48,559 bases of DNA. Origin: UMGS1649 sp045652705. Its GTDB lineage: Bacteria; Bacillota; Clostridia; TANB77; CAG-465. Shown here piece after piece: positions 8,440-17,122 of this stretch. Position numbers and translations under genes: made by a program. The DNA is taken from positions 1 to 48,559 of the forward strand of contig JAZRUV010000032.1 of assembly GCA_045652705.1 (NCBI GenBank). Reading direction: 5' to 3'. The notes under the pieces were generated by a model, which searched no databases, was not told the DNA's origin, and worked only from the letters and a program-made list of their open reading frames with translations. Position 1 is the first letter of the stretch. Each line of letters opens with the position of its first letter.

Positions 8440-8694
8440 TTAAAATATTAAAGAAAATATTAGCACTCCTACAAAGCCTGGTATTCCTAAAAGACCTACT
8501 ATTAAAGCTGTAATCCAGTTTATTGGAATCACTATTCCAAGCCAAGCTCCTCCAAACGAATTAAATAAGAATAATAATGCTACTCCTATCGCTACGTTTA
8601 TGAAAAGTTTTATTATTTTTTTAATTGGCCAAGCAAGTATCTTTACTATTATTATTAAAGCAATTATTGCCCCTATAAAACCTAAATATTCCAT
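8440..8694 (-). CDS. bofA: BofA-like pro-sigmaK processing inhibitor
   Basis: An 84-residue integral membrane protein with three hydrophobic stretches. The C-terminal signature NWITALIVGLLGIPGFVGVL matches the BofA family, which in Bacillus inhibits SpoIVFB so that pro-sigmaK is processed on time in the mother cell. The start at 8694 follows ACAGGAGGAATGT; an upstream in-frame ATG at 8733 lacks this site. It follows obg by 42 bases. The call rests on the signature, size and topology. Confidence 0.8.
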   Translation of the reverse strand: MEYLGFIGAIIALIIIVKILAWPIKKIIKLFINVAIGVALLFLFNSFGGAWLGIVIPINWITALIVGLLGIPGFVGVLIFSLIF

Positions 8695-8736
8695 ACATTC
8701 CTCCTGTTTATACATAATATGTTCTTTGTCCACATA

Positions 8737-10017
8737 TTATTCTTCCCAGTTAAACTTAAATCCTTTAATATCCACAGTATCCCCTGTTTCTATATCCATT
8801 TCTCTAAGTTTTGTCATAACTCCTAAGTTTTTAAGTGCACGTTGCATATATTGTCTTGATTCAAAGTCTTCAACATTTACTCTTCTCATAAGTCTATCTA
8901 TAGCTGGTCCTTTTACAGAATATTCACATTCTATAATTTCAATATAGAAATCTTCTTCATCATTTTTATCTAATGTTATCGTAAATATTTCTTCATCTAC
9001 AAAAGACTCTTGTTCTTCAGGTAATTCTTTTAACGCCTTTGCAACAGTCTCTATTAATTCGTCAATATTAGTTCTTGTTGCAGCAGATATGCTAATTACT
9101 TGTCTACCATCTCGTCTACATACTTCTTTTAATTCTTCTAATTTCGTTTCATCCATCAATACATCAGATTTATTTGCAACTATTATTTGCGGTTTATTTG
9201 CAAGCTTTTCACTAAACTTTCTAAGTTCAACATTAATCGTATAATAGTCATCTATTGGGTCTCTATCTTCACTTCCAGAAATATCTATTACGTGTAGTAA
9301 TATTCTGTTTCTTTCAACGTGTCTTAAAAATTTAATTCCAAGTCCTACACCTTCACTTGCTCCTTCAATAATTCCAGGAATATCTGCCATTACAAATGTA
9401 GTACCATCTTTGGCTTTAACCACCCCAAGACTTGGTTCAAGTGTTGTAAAATGATAATTAGCAATTTTAGGTTTTGCTGAAGATACAGTAGATATTATTG
9501 TAGATTTACCTACGTTAGGGAATCCTACAAGTCCTACATCTGCTATAAGCTTTAATTCTAGTTCTAATTCTTTTTCTTCCCCTGGTTCACCTTGTTCAGA
9601 AAAACGTGGTGCTTGTCTTACAGAGTTTGCAAAATGTTGATTGCCTTTTCCACCTCTTCCACCTTTTGCTATAACAGCTTCGGCATCATCTGTGGCAAGG
9701 TCTGCAATAATTTTACCAGTAGTCAAATCTCTTACAACTGTCCCCTTTGGTACGTCTATTATAACATCTTCTGCACTCTTTCCTGTACAGTTTTTCTTAG
9801 CTCCATTTTCACCATTTTTAGCTTCTATTTTTTTGTTATAGCTAAAGTTTAACAATGTATTCATCCCAGGATGTACTTTAAATATTATGCTACCGCCACG
9901 GCCACCATCTCCACCGTCTGGACCGCCGTTATCTACATACTTTTCTCTGTGGAATGTCATTGCACCATTTCCACCATCTCCTGCTTTAACTTTTATTTTA
10001 GTATAATCTACAAACAT
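8737..10017 (-). CDS. obg: GTPase Obg
   Basis: A 426-residue ribosome-associated GTPase acting in 50S maturation and stress control. The glycine-rich Obg fold (GGPDGGDGGRGGSI) fills residues 1-158. The G domain has GFPNVGKST, DIPGIIEG and NKSD. The C-terminal OCT domain ends with DIKGFKFNWEE. Length and order are standard. The gene is 17 bases after a kinase-fold gene and upstream of bofA on the same strand, so the group is probably co-transcribed from the trpS side. Confidence 0.97.
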   Translation of the reverse strand: MFVDYTKIKVKAGDGGNGAMTFHREKYVDNGGPDGGDGGRGGSIIFKVHPGMNTLLNFSYNKKIEAKNGENGAKKNCTGKSAEDVIIDVPKGTVVRDLTTGKIIADLATDDAEAVIAKGGRGGKGNQHFANSVRQAPRFSEQGEPGEEKELELELKLIADVGLVGFPNVGKSTIISTVSSAKPKIANYHFTTLEPSLGVVKAKDGTTFVMADIPGIIEGASEGVGLGIKFLRHVERNRILLHVIDISGSEDRDPIDDYYTINVELRKFSEKLANKPQIIVANKSDVLMDETKLEELKEVCRRDGRQVISISAATRTNIDELIETVAKALKELPEEQESFVDEEIFTITLDKNDEEDFYIEIIECEYSVKGPAIDRLMRRVNVEDFESRQYMQRALKNLGVMTKLREMDIETGDTVDIKGFKFNWEE

Positions 10018-10034
10018 TTATATCTCCTTTATTT

Positions 10035-11162
10035 TTATTGTTCTAGTGTTATATCTTGTCCATCTATGTTCTGTTGCTGATAAGAGTTATCATAAGCAAC
10101 TACTTCTGGAGCTTGCGGAGGATATGTGTTTTCTTGTAAGTGTGCAAGCATTTTAGACGCTTTTTTTGCAGCATCATCATGTTCATTCATTTCAGCTACA
10201 CTTGTATATCCTAATCTTGCTAATTTTTCCTTATCTTCATAGTTCGTATCAGCTTGTTCTCCTAACAAATTAACGTCTTTTCCTCTATTTAACAATGAAC
10301 TTATTCTATCCTTTATATTTCTAAAAAACATCCCTATTCCCTTAGGTTGCTTTGTTTTCACTTGCTCCCTTGCCAATGCCATTTCTCTAGATTTTTCAAC
10401 CTGACTTATAAATCTAGTTCTTATTTTATCTATTTCATCTTGCCCTAGAGTTTCAGTTACATAGTCACTACAAAACAATTCACTTATTCTTTCTGGTGTT
10501 AGATCAGTGTTTACTTTATGAGCTATGTCTTTAATATCTTCATAATTGTTTTTAAATAAGCTTTCTAACATTTCATCTGTACTCATTTCATATATAGGTG
10601 CAGATTTATGATCAGGACAAAATGCTGTACCAAAATCAAAATAAGGCGCCATGGAAAGCATATTTGTTTCTCTATTATATACCAAAGGTAAATTGTCAGG
10701 TTTTATATCATAACAATCTAACATGCAGCACATATATGTATACTGATAAAAGTTTTTTCTAGAAGCTTCTATAAATTGTTCGTCATTGGTAAGTTTTCTT
10801 ACTCCTTGTACATATCTATCACACATATTCTCTATTGGATTTTTAGAGTCACTTTCACACCCCATCATATCTGGTGCTACTAATTCCTCATTATCTCCTA
10901 TTATATAATTTGAAAAATAAGTGTTTTGTCCCGTTTCTTCATCACGTACCAAATCTATACTTGCCGCAGCTACGCCAAGTGAACTTAATATGTCTGATGA
11001 TAGTTTTTCTCTAATATCGTCATTATCTATTCCTAAAACACAACCATTTTCTTTATATATTCCTTTTCTACCCGTTCTGGTATTATATCCTATAAATTGT
11101 GCTGATGTTCCAGAAGTTAGCCTTCCTACTTCCAAAATATCATTACTACTATACCTTGACAT
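10035..11162 (-). CDS. Kinase-fold protein (HipA/ePK-like), unknown substrate
   Basis: A 375-residue protein with motifs of a phosphotransferase: a glycine/lysine region GYNTRTGRKGIYKENG (K37), an acidic helix SSDILSSLGV, a catalytic-loop-like YDIKPDNLPLV (D152, K154, N157) and a DFG in PYFDFGTAF (176-178). The order matches HipA-like and eukaryote-like kinases. The C-terminal 120 residues are charged and low in complexity. It sits 22 bases after trpS and 17 before obg. Both neighbours serve translation, so a translation target is conceivable but not shown. No HipB-like partner is adjacent. Confidence 0.55.
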   Translation of the reverse strand: MSRYSSNDILEVGRLTSGTSAQFIGYNTRTGRKGIYKENGCVLGIDNDDIREKLSSDILSSLGVAAASIDLVRDEETGQNTYFSNYIIGDNEELVAPDMMGCESDSKNPIENMCDRYVQGVRKLTNDEQFIEASRKNFYQYTYMCCMLDCYDIKPDNLPLVYNRETNMLSMAPYFDFGTAFCPDHKSAPIYEMSTDEMLESLFKNNYEDIKDIAHKVNTDLTPERISELFCSDYVTETLGQDEIDKIRTRFISQVEKSREMALAREQVKTKQPKGIGMFFRNIKDRISSLLNRGKDVNLLGEQADTNYEDKEKLARLGYTSVAEMNEHDDAAKKASKMLAHLQENTYPPQAPEVVAYDNSYQQQNIDGQDITLEQ

Positions 11163-11184
11163 TATATTACCACATCCTTAATGT

Positions 11185-12213
11185 TTATTTTTCCTCAAAA
11201 TAGTTTATTCTCATTGCCTCTTTAACTTGTCTTAAAGTTTCTCTTGTTATTTCTCTTACTTTGTTTGTTCCCTCTTCTAGTATTTTTTGAACCTCATCTT
11301 TATGGTTCTCATAATATCTTCTTTTTTCTCTTATTGGCTCTAGATGTTTTATAATATTATCTGCAAGTTCTTTTTTACAGTTTACACAACCTCTATGACC
11401 TTTTTTACATTCGTCACATATTGTTTCTAAATTATCCTCACTAAACAACTTGTGATAATATGCTACCATACAAACATCTGGATTTGCAGGGTCATCTTTT
11501 CTTATTTTGTTTGGGTCTGTTACTGCCGATTTAACTTTGGCACGTATAGTCTCATCATCATCTGCTAAGTAAATTGCATTACCTAAACTCTTACCCATTT
11601 TAGCATTTCCATCTAAACCTTTTATTCTAGAATTTTTGCTAACCAATGCTTCAGGTTCACGAAGTATTTCTTTACCATTTCCATAAAGCGAATTAAACTT
11701 TCTTACTATTTCTCTTGCTTGTTCTATTAATGGCATTTGGTCTTCACCGCAAGGAACTAAATCTGCGTTAAAAGCTGTAATATCTGCCGCTTGGCTTACA
11801 GGATAGCCTAAAAATCCATACGTTACAGACTCACCACTATTTCCGAATAATTCTTTCTTTTGTGCTATTTCTGTCTTTATAGTTGGATTTCTTTGTAGCC
11901 TCGAAACAGTCACAAGATTTGAATAAAATACCGTAAGTTCAGCTATTTCGGGTATCATAGATTGTATAAAAAACGTAGCTTTTTTAGGGTCTACTCCAGC
12001 TGCTAAATTATCTATTGTTGTTTCTAATATATTTTCTCTAACCTTTGCAGGATTATCAAAATTATCTGTTAATGCTTGAACATCCGCTACAAGAATATAT
12101 GTATCATAATCATCTTGTAATTTTGCTCTATTTTGTAAAGAGCCAAAATAATGTCCAATATGTAATTTTCCTGTAGGTCTATCTCCAGTTAATATTCTTT
12201 TCCTCTTTTCCAT
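11185..12213 (-). CDS. trpS: Tryptophanyl-tRNA synthetase
   Basis: A 342-residue class I synthetase charging tRNA-Trp. The HIGH motif is GKLHIGHYFGS and the KMSKS motif is KMGKSLGNA; RPTGKLHIG is typical of TrpRS. A four-cysteine zinc-like cluster (CDECKKGHRGCVNCKKEL) lies in the anticodon-binding half, as in several clostridial TrpRS. ATG 12213 is chosen because GAGGTG lies seven bases upstream; the GTG at 12222 overlaps that site. I see no T-box in the short leader. Confidence 0.96.
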   Translation of the reverse strand: MEKRKRILTGDRPTGKLHIGHYFGSLQNRAKLQDDYDTYILVADVQALTDNFDNPAKVRENILETTIDNLAAGVDPKKATFFIQSMIPEIAELTVFYSNLVTVSRLQRNPTIKTEIAQKKELFGNSGESVTYGFLGYPVSQAADITAFNADLVPCGEDQMPLIEQAREIVRKFNSLYGNGKEILREPEALVSKNSRIKGLDGNAKMGKSLGNAIYLADDDETIRAKVKSAVTDPNKIRKDDPANPDVCMVAYYHKLFSEDNLETICDECKKGHRGCVNCKKELADNIIKHLEPIREKRRYYENHKDEVQKILEEGTNKVREITRETLRQVKEAMRINYFEEK

Positions 12214-12240
12214 AAAATTCACCTCGATATATACTAATAT

Positions 12241-12269
12241 ATTATATATTATTTTTTTAGAATATACAA
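12241..12269 (-). promoter_or_regulatory. Sigma-A promoter for trpS operon
   Basis: On the minus strand TTGTAT (12269-12264), 17 bases, TATAAT (12246-12241). Transcription would start about 20 bases before the trpS ATG, too close for a T-box leader. Confidence 0.55.
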
Positions 12270-12298
12270 TAGTTAACTTTATATATATGTTGATTTAT

Positions 12299-12327
12299 TT
12301 GACATAATAACAATATTGTGATATAAT
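12299..12327 (+). promoter_or_regulatory. Consensus sigma-A promoter
   Basis: TTGACA (12299-12304), 17 bases, TATAAT (12322-12327): a perfect consensus promoter facing the cysteine-rich gene at 12410. It implies strong vegetative expression and a leader of about 75 bases. Confidence 0.8.
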
Positions 12328-12409
12328 TTCCAAGACTTGAAATTGTGGCGCAAATTAATTTATTCGCGTATCTTCCCCCTATTACTATTAATTAAAAGGA
12401 GCGATTAGT

Positions 12410-13021
12410 ATGACAACTACAGAAGATTTTAAGTTTATTCGGATAGAAAAGGATTTTCGTATTAACATATTAGACGATCCGGCCATAAAGCCGCATCTTT
12501 CTGAACTGCTTAGCAGCTCAGAAAAAGAAATCCATAATAAAATTGGTGATATTTTAGAGTTTCTAAATCTTTCTCATCACAACAAACCTGGCTCTGAACT
12601 TTCTGTAAACAATCTCGCTAATCTTTTCGAATTGTATTTTCGCAAAGCAATAGTTATAGAAGCAATCTCGATCGCATTGACAGTTCGAAAAGAATCTGAT
12701 ATCCTGTCAAACATCAAAGGCTTGATTGATCACTCAAAAATTTCAAACGCCATTAATGGTGACGTTATGGTTTTGGCATTTAAGAAAGCTATTGCCGCTG
12801 AAAAAGGTATCATTAATCGTAGTAAAAAGATAGAAATTTTAGAACAGAAATACTCCCGCAAGATCAGACATAATTATTGTGGTGGATGTGGTTGTAAATG
12901 TGCCTGCAATGCAGATTGCGGCGGTGATGTTAGAAGATGCACTTCAAAAGAAGCACTTTCTAAGAATTGCACACACTGTTGCCATTGCTATCTTCGAGAA
13001 ATTGTAATAAATTTATACTAG
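12410..13021 (+). CDS. Orphan protein with cysteine-rich C-terminus
   Basis: A 203-residue protein I do not recognise. The first 150 residues look helical. Residues 157-193 contain 11 cysteines (157, 160, 162, 164, 166, 170, 177, 187, 190, 191, 193), as in CGGCGCKCACNADCGG and CTHCCHC, which could bind zinc or a metal cluster. The gene has a perfect promoter, AAGGAG before ATG and a strong terminator, so it is its own unit. Codon use is less AT-biased than in trpS or rpmA, suggesting later acquisition. Confidence 0.75.
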   Translation: MTTTEDFKFIRIEKDFRINILDDPAIKPHLSELLSSSEKEIHNKIGDILEFLNLSHHNKPGSELSVNNLANLFELYFRKAIVIEAISIALTVRKESDILSNIKGLIDHSKISNAINGDVMVLAFKKAIAAEKGIINRSKKIEILEQKYSRKIRHNYCGGCGCKCACNADCGGDVRRCTSKEALSKNCTHCCHCYLREIVINLY

Positions 13022-13027
13022 CCAACT

Positions 13028-13058
13028 AATCCTCTCAAGAAATTTTCTTGAGAGGATT
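13028..13058. terminator. Strong hairpin terminator
   Basis: AATCCTCTCAAGAA pairs with TTCTTGAGAGGATT just after the stop at 13021. It may also act on rpmA transcripts from the opposite side. Confidence 0.7.
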
Positions 13059-13103
13059 TCTTACACAAAAAAAGAAATGAGGTGCATCCTCACTTCTTAA
13101 TTA

Positions 13104-13361
13104 CTATTTTTCTTCATATACACTTGCTTTAGTTTTAGCTCTACCTAATCTTTCGAATTTAAGTATTCCACTTACTTTAGCAAATAATGTATCATCTTTA
13201 CCGATTCCAACGTTTGTTCCTGGATGTATTTTTGTTCCTCTTTGTCTTACTAAAATATTTCCAGCTTGAACAAATTGTCCGTCTGCTCTTTTAGCACCAA
13301 GTCTTTTACCTATACTGTCTCTACCATTCTTAGTAGATCCACCACCTTTTTTATGTGCCAT
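13104..13361 (-). CDS. rpmA: 50S ribosomal protein L27
   Basis: An 85-residue L27 beginning MAHKKGGGSTKNGRDS. It has no N-terminal extension of the kind (about nine residues ending in FF) that many Firmicutes make and remove with the protease Prp. In agreement, no prp gene lies between rplU and rpmA, where it usually is; only 36 bases separate them. A ribosome binding site (AAGGAG) precedes the ATG. Confidence 0.97.
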   Translation of the reverse strand: MAHKKGGGSTKNGRDSIGKRLGAKRADGQFVQAGNILVRQRGTKIHPGTNVGIGKDDTLFAKVSGILKFERLGRAKTKASVYEEK

Positions 13362-13397
13362 TTATCTCAACTCCTTTTCAAATTCATTTAAAAATTA

Positions 13398-13754
13398 TTA
13401 AGCTTCTGCTGTTTCAGTAGTTTCAGCTTTTTTAGCAGGTGCTTTAGTAGAAATTTTTTCAATTTGAACTTTAGTGTAGCACCATCTGTGTCCTCTAGTC
13501 TTTCTTTCATTCTTTTTAGCTTTGTACTTGAACACTCTTATTTTTTTACCTTTTCCATGACCAATAACTGTTGCTGTTACCTTAGCATTTTTAACTGTAG
13601 GTGCTCCAACTTCTGTTTTCTTGTCATCAGAAACTAGTAATACTTGATCGAAAGTAACTGTTGTTCCTTCTTCATTATCAAGTCTTTCCATGAAAACAAT
13701 ATCTCCTTCAGAAACTTTGTATTGTTTTCCACATGCTTCAATTATAGCGTACAT
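13398..13754 (-). CDS. rplU: 50S ribosomal protein L21
   Basis: A 118-residue L21 that binds 23S rRNA. MYAIIEACGKQYKVSEGD and KNERKTRGHRW are family signatures. The last 15 residues are a low-complexity alanine/threonine tail (KAPAKKAETTETAEA). First gene of a rplU-rpmA pair, with GGAGGAGAG before the ATG. Confidence 0.97.
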   Translation of the reverse strand: MYAIIEACGKQYKVSEGDIVFMERLDNEEGTTVTFDQVLLVSDDKKTEVGAPTVKNAKVTATVIGHGKGKKIRVFKYKAKKNERKTRGHRWCYTKVQIEKISTKAPAKKAETTETAEA

Positions 13755-13857
13755 ATTCTCTCCTCCAATTCTTGCTTGCTCTCGCTGAATGTAGGTGGTT
13801 TAAAACACTTATATACCCAATCCATACGGAATACCATCTTATTTTAACACGTATATT
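13755..13857 (-). promoter_or_regulatory. rplU 5' leader, possible L21 leader RNA
   Basis: About 100 bases separate pth from rplU. Firmicutes rplU genes often have a structured autoregulatory leader. I see less AT-rich blocks here (GGTATTCCGTATGG, ACCACCTACATTC) but could not fold or match the known L21 leader with certainty. Confidence 0.3.
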
Positions 13858-14391
13858 TTATTTTGTCAAGAAGTTTAATATATTTTCTTCTACTTGTGGA
13901 ACTATTTGTTCTTTTATTTGATTTAATTCATCTTTATTAAATTTTTGAAGTACGTAATCCATAAGTGGAATTGGTACTTCTCCCCTATTTTCAATACCAA
14001 TTCTTACTCTAGCAAACTCTTCTGTTTTTAAGTTTGCAATTATATTCTTTATTCCATTATGCGTGCCAGCACTTCCTTTTTCCCTATATCTTATAGTTCC
14101 AAGTTTTAAATCCACATCATCATAAATCACAAGAATATCTTGTGGTGTTATTTTGTACCAATTTATCATCTCAACAATTGCTTCACCACTCAAATTCATA
14201 TATGTTGTTGGTTTAACAAATGCTACTTTTACATCATTAATAATTCCCTCACCATATACACATTTTTTCTTTTTCTTATCCATTTCAATGTTATATTTTT
14301 TTGCAATTGCATCTAATGTTATAAAGCCACTATTATGCCTTGTATTTTCATACTCTTTCCCTATATTACCTAATCCTATTATACATTTCAT
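13858..14391 (-). CDS. pth: Peptidyl-tRNA hydrolase
   Basis: A 177-residue enzyme that frees tRNA from prematurely released peptidyl-tRNA. MKCIIGLGNIGKEYENTRHN contains the conserved N10 and H20 region, VAFVKPTTYMNLSGEA the substrate-binding loop, and VIYDDVDL and RYREKGSAGTHNG the rest of the active site. Length is slightly short but normal. It lies upstream of rplU on the same strand and is divergent from the coupling ATPase. Confidence 0.96.
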   Translation of the reverse strand: MKCIIGLGNIGKEYENTRHNSGFITLDAIAKKYNIEMDKKKKKCVYGEGIINDVKVAFVKPTTYMNLSGEAIVEMINWYKITPQDILVIYDDVDLKLGTIRYREKGSAGTHNGIKNIIANLKTEEFARVRIGIENRGEVPIPLMDYVLQKFNKDELNQIKEQIVPQVEENILNFLTK

Positions 14392-14432
14392 AAAAAATAC
14401 CTCAACTTTTGGCTCAAACTTGTCAATTTTAC

Positions 14433-14461
14433 TTGAAGTTTTGCCTAATCTGTAGTATATT
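14433..14461 (+). promoter_or_regulatory. Sigma-A-like promoter for coupling ATPase
   Basis: TTGAAG (14433-14438), 17 bases, TATATT (14456-14461), about 50 bases before the TTG start at 14513. Confidence 0.5.
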
Positions 14462-14512
14462 ATATATTAGATTTAGTTTAATTACAACAATGTAAATGAA
14501 AGTGGTGATTTT

Positions 14513-16990
14513 TTGTTATACAATATACTTAATAAATTGAAAATAAAAGACCATAACAAATTCTTGGCTGTGCTGTTTGGAGTGTTTACTGCTTTAATAA
14601 TAGCATTTGTTCTGGTTCAATTTGTAACACTTATATTTGGCGATGCAAGACTTACATACTTGCCAGATCCCATAGCTTATGCGCTAGCGCTTGTTTGTCC
14701 TGTACTATGTTATTCATACGCAGTAAATACTAAGCTAATATCTGGTAAAGATGCTCGTATAAAATGGTTTATGATAACAGTAGGTATCTTTGGTACAATA
14801 ATCGCATCACTATTAATTACTAATATTAATAGAGTTATATGGATGCTACTTGAAAAAGTTCCAAATTATACATTAATTAGAACAGAATACCCAGAATTAT
14901 TTGCACCAGCTATAAAAACAGTATCTTTTGTTATTCCTTTTATTGGAATATTCTATATGATAGATTATTTCCTACTTATACTTAGAGATGATGATATAAA
15001 CAAAGGAATTGTAGGATTCTGTGGATTAAGTGTTGCAAAGCCTAAAACAGATAAAGGAATATTCACTTGTGAAAATATTATTTGTAAAGATGTAGACACA
15101 TTAAAACCTGTTGTAGTTTCTGAAAAGAAAAGAATGGAAGCAACACTTGTACAAGGTGCTACTGGTACTGGTAAAACAGCTACTATTCTACTTCCAATGA
15201 GTGCAAGAGACCTTGAGAAAAAGTACTTCTTAAGAGAGTATTCTAAAAAACTTGCTTTTGGATTACTAAAAAAAGGTGTAGCATATATTGAAGGTCCTTA
15301 TTCTAACGAATATATTAACTTAAACTTTAGTTTAAATTATATTCTTCCTAAAAAAGGTAAAGAAAAAGAATTTTATAAAGAACTAGAAGATTTAATATTA
15401 TATAAAAACGAATCAACTGGTGAAGTTGTCTATAGAAATGTTGGTATAACAGTTGTAGAAAATGATGGTAAATATGTTTCAGACTTTACGAATGTGGCTA
15501 AGAATTTCGATATAGAAGTATTAACAATAGACCCAACTGACCCAGAACATACTTTAAGTATGAACCCATTCGCAATTAACGACCCAGCTAAGGTTGCATC
15601 AATTATAGCAGACGTTTTAAAATCTATGCAACAAAGCGAAGGTGCAAAAGAAGAAGCTTTCTTCTCTAACTTAACATCGGATGCATTCCAAAACTTATCT
15701 ATACTACTTAAAGAAATGTATCCAAGACTTCATAATGGTGAACTTCCATCATTAGAAGACGTACTAGATTTACTATATAACTTTGATAAAGTTGAAGAAA
15801 TGACAGAAGATATGAAGAAAATACCAGAACTTGCAGATAAGTACAAACTACTTATTGCGTACTTTGAAAAGAACTTCTATAAACCAAGTTTAAATATTAA
15901 CGGATATGAAATACCTGGTACACGTGGAAGTGGTAGAAAAGATACTGAAAGATTCTTATACGGTGCAATTACTCAACTTAACAACTTGTTAAGACACCCT
16001 GGTATTAAGAAAGCGCTTTGTGGTAGAACTAATGTAATCGATTTCGATAAAGCACTTCGTGAAGGACAAGTTATTACAGCGTGTTCTAGAAAAGGTGAAC
16101 TTGGTATTATAGCATCAAAAGCATTTGGTATGTTCTTTATACTACAATTCCAAGATGCAGTATTAAGAAGACCTGGTTCAGAAGACTCTCGTATTCCACA
16201 CTTCTTATTCATTGATGAATTCCCAGAATACATCAACAAAGATACTGAAGTAATGTTTACATTATTTAGAAAATACAGATGTGGTGCTATGATAGCTATA
16301 CAAAACCTATCTCAATTAGAGAAACATAAAGGTATGGAATATTATAGACAAGTAGTTTTAGCTAATACAAAGACACAAATCGTATTTGGTGATACAACTC
16401 CTGAAGATAGTGAATACTGGAACAAGGCATTTGGTATGGCTAAGAAAGTAGATATGTCTTCAAGCTTCGACCCAACAGGCGGAGACTTTAAAGCTAAAAA
16501 ATCGGTTCAAGTAAAAGATAAAGAAAGATTTAAAGTTCATAAAATTGCTGAACACAAATTTGGATATATTTATTATAGAACAAAATTACCTAACGGAAAC
16601 TCAGTATTCGGTGAAGGTAAAGTTAGCTTCTTAGAAGATAAGTATAAACAAAAACATCCAGCATATATGTATAACTTTGAAAAGTTTATGATAAACAAAC
16701 CTGTATCAAGCGATGTTTCTGTTAACGCAGATACTACACCAAGTTCAACGGCATATATTATGGAAGAAGATAATGACAATATATTTGGAACAGTTTCAAA
16801 TGAACCAATTACAAACGAACAATTCTTAGAAAATCCAATGGGTTCTGGGGAACTTCCAAATAAAGATACAGATAATCCACCAGCTATTATGGAAAACGAC
16901 AATTTAAACGAAGCTATTAAAACATTTGATTTTAATAACGACGATGATTTCGACATAGTAATAGATACCGGAACAGATAAGAAAGAATAA
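14513..16990 (+). CDS. VirD4/TraG-like type IV coupling ATPase
   Basis: An 825-residue membrane ATPase of the T4CP class that feeds DNA or protein into a type IV channel. Four membrane segments lie near residues 17-41, 53-72, 83-103 and 133-157. Walker A GATGTGKT is at 215-222, Walker B HFLFIDEFPEY near 563-573, and a later motif AIQNLSQLEKHKG is typical of TraG/VirD4. The last 140 residues are acidic and low in complexity. Start is TTG after GTGGTGA. It is a monocistronic gene with its own promoter and terminator. No relaxase, VirB4 or VirB6 is present anywhere in the window, which is unusual. Confidence 0.8.
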   Translation: MLYNILNKLKIKDHNKFLAVLFGVFTALIIAFVLVQFVTLIFGDARLTYLPDPIAYALALVCPVLCYSYAVNTKLISGKDARIKWFMITVGIFGTIIASLLITNINRVIWMLLEKVPNYTLIRTEYPELFAPAIKTVSFVIPFIGIFYMIDYFLLILRDDDINKGIVGFCGLSVAKPKTDKGIFTCENIICKDVDTLKPVVVSEKKRMEATLVQGATGTGKTATILLPMSARDLEKKYFLREYSKKLAFGLLKKGVAYIEGPYSNEYINLNFSLNYILPKKGKEKEFYKELEDLILYKNESTGEVVYRNVGITVVENDGKYVSDFTNVAKNFDIEVLTIDPTDPEHTLSMNPFAINDPAKVASIIADVLKSMQQSEGAKEEAFFSNLTSDAFQNLSILLKEMYPRLHNGELPSLEDVLDLLYNFDKVEEMTEDMKKIPELADKYKLLIAYFEKNFYKPSLNINGYEIPGTRGSGRKDTERFLYGAITQLNNLLRHPGIKKALCGRTNVIDFDKALREGQVITACSRKGELGIIASKAFGMFFILQFQDAVLRRPGSEDSRIPHFLFIDEFPEYINKDTEVMFTLFRKYRCGAMIAIQNLSQLEKHKGMEYYRQVVLANTKTQIVFGDTTPEDSEYWNKAFGMAKKVDMSSSFDPTGGDFKAKKSVQVKDKERFKVHKIAEHKFGYIYYRTKLPNGNSVFGEGKVSFLEDKYKQKHPAYMYNFEKFMINKPVSSDVSVNADTTPSSTAYIMEEDNDNIFGTVSNEPITNEQFLENPMGSGELPNKDTDNPPAIMENDNLNEAIKTFDFNNDDDFDIVIDTGTDKKE

Positions 16991-16994
16991 AAAT

Positions 16995-17022
16995 AAAAAC
17001 CTGCAAATAATTGCAGGTTTTT
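16995..17022 (+). terminator. Terminator of the coupling ATPase gene
   Basis: AAAAACCTGCAA, four bases, TTGCAGGTTTTT, directly after the stop at 16990. Confidence 0.9.
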
Positions 17023-17037
17023 ATTTTTAGACTTTAT

Positions 17038-17066
17038 TTGTATTATAATTACATCTGTGATATAAT
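17038..17066 (+). promoter_or_regulatory. Sigma-A promoter for HD-domain gene
   Basis: TTGTAT (17038-17043), 17 bases, TATAAT (17061-17066), followed by an AAGGAG before the ATG at 17123. Confidence 0.6.
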
Positions 17067-17122
17067 ACTAACAGTTTCTAATTGTAAATATAATACTATA
17101 ATAAGTATTAAGGAGATTTATT

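Noticed and set aside
8271..8513. Plus-strand open frame across the tRNA
   Set aside because: It runs through the tRNA-Gly gene and its terminator on the opposite strand; it is chance.
12214..12240. T-box upstream of trpS
   Set aside because: The predicted promoter leaves a leader of only about 20 bases.
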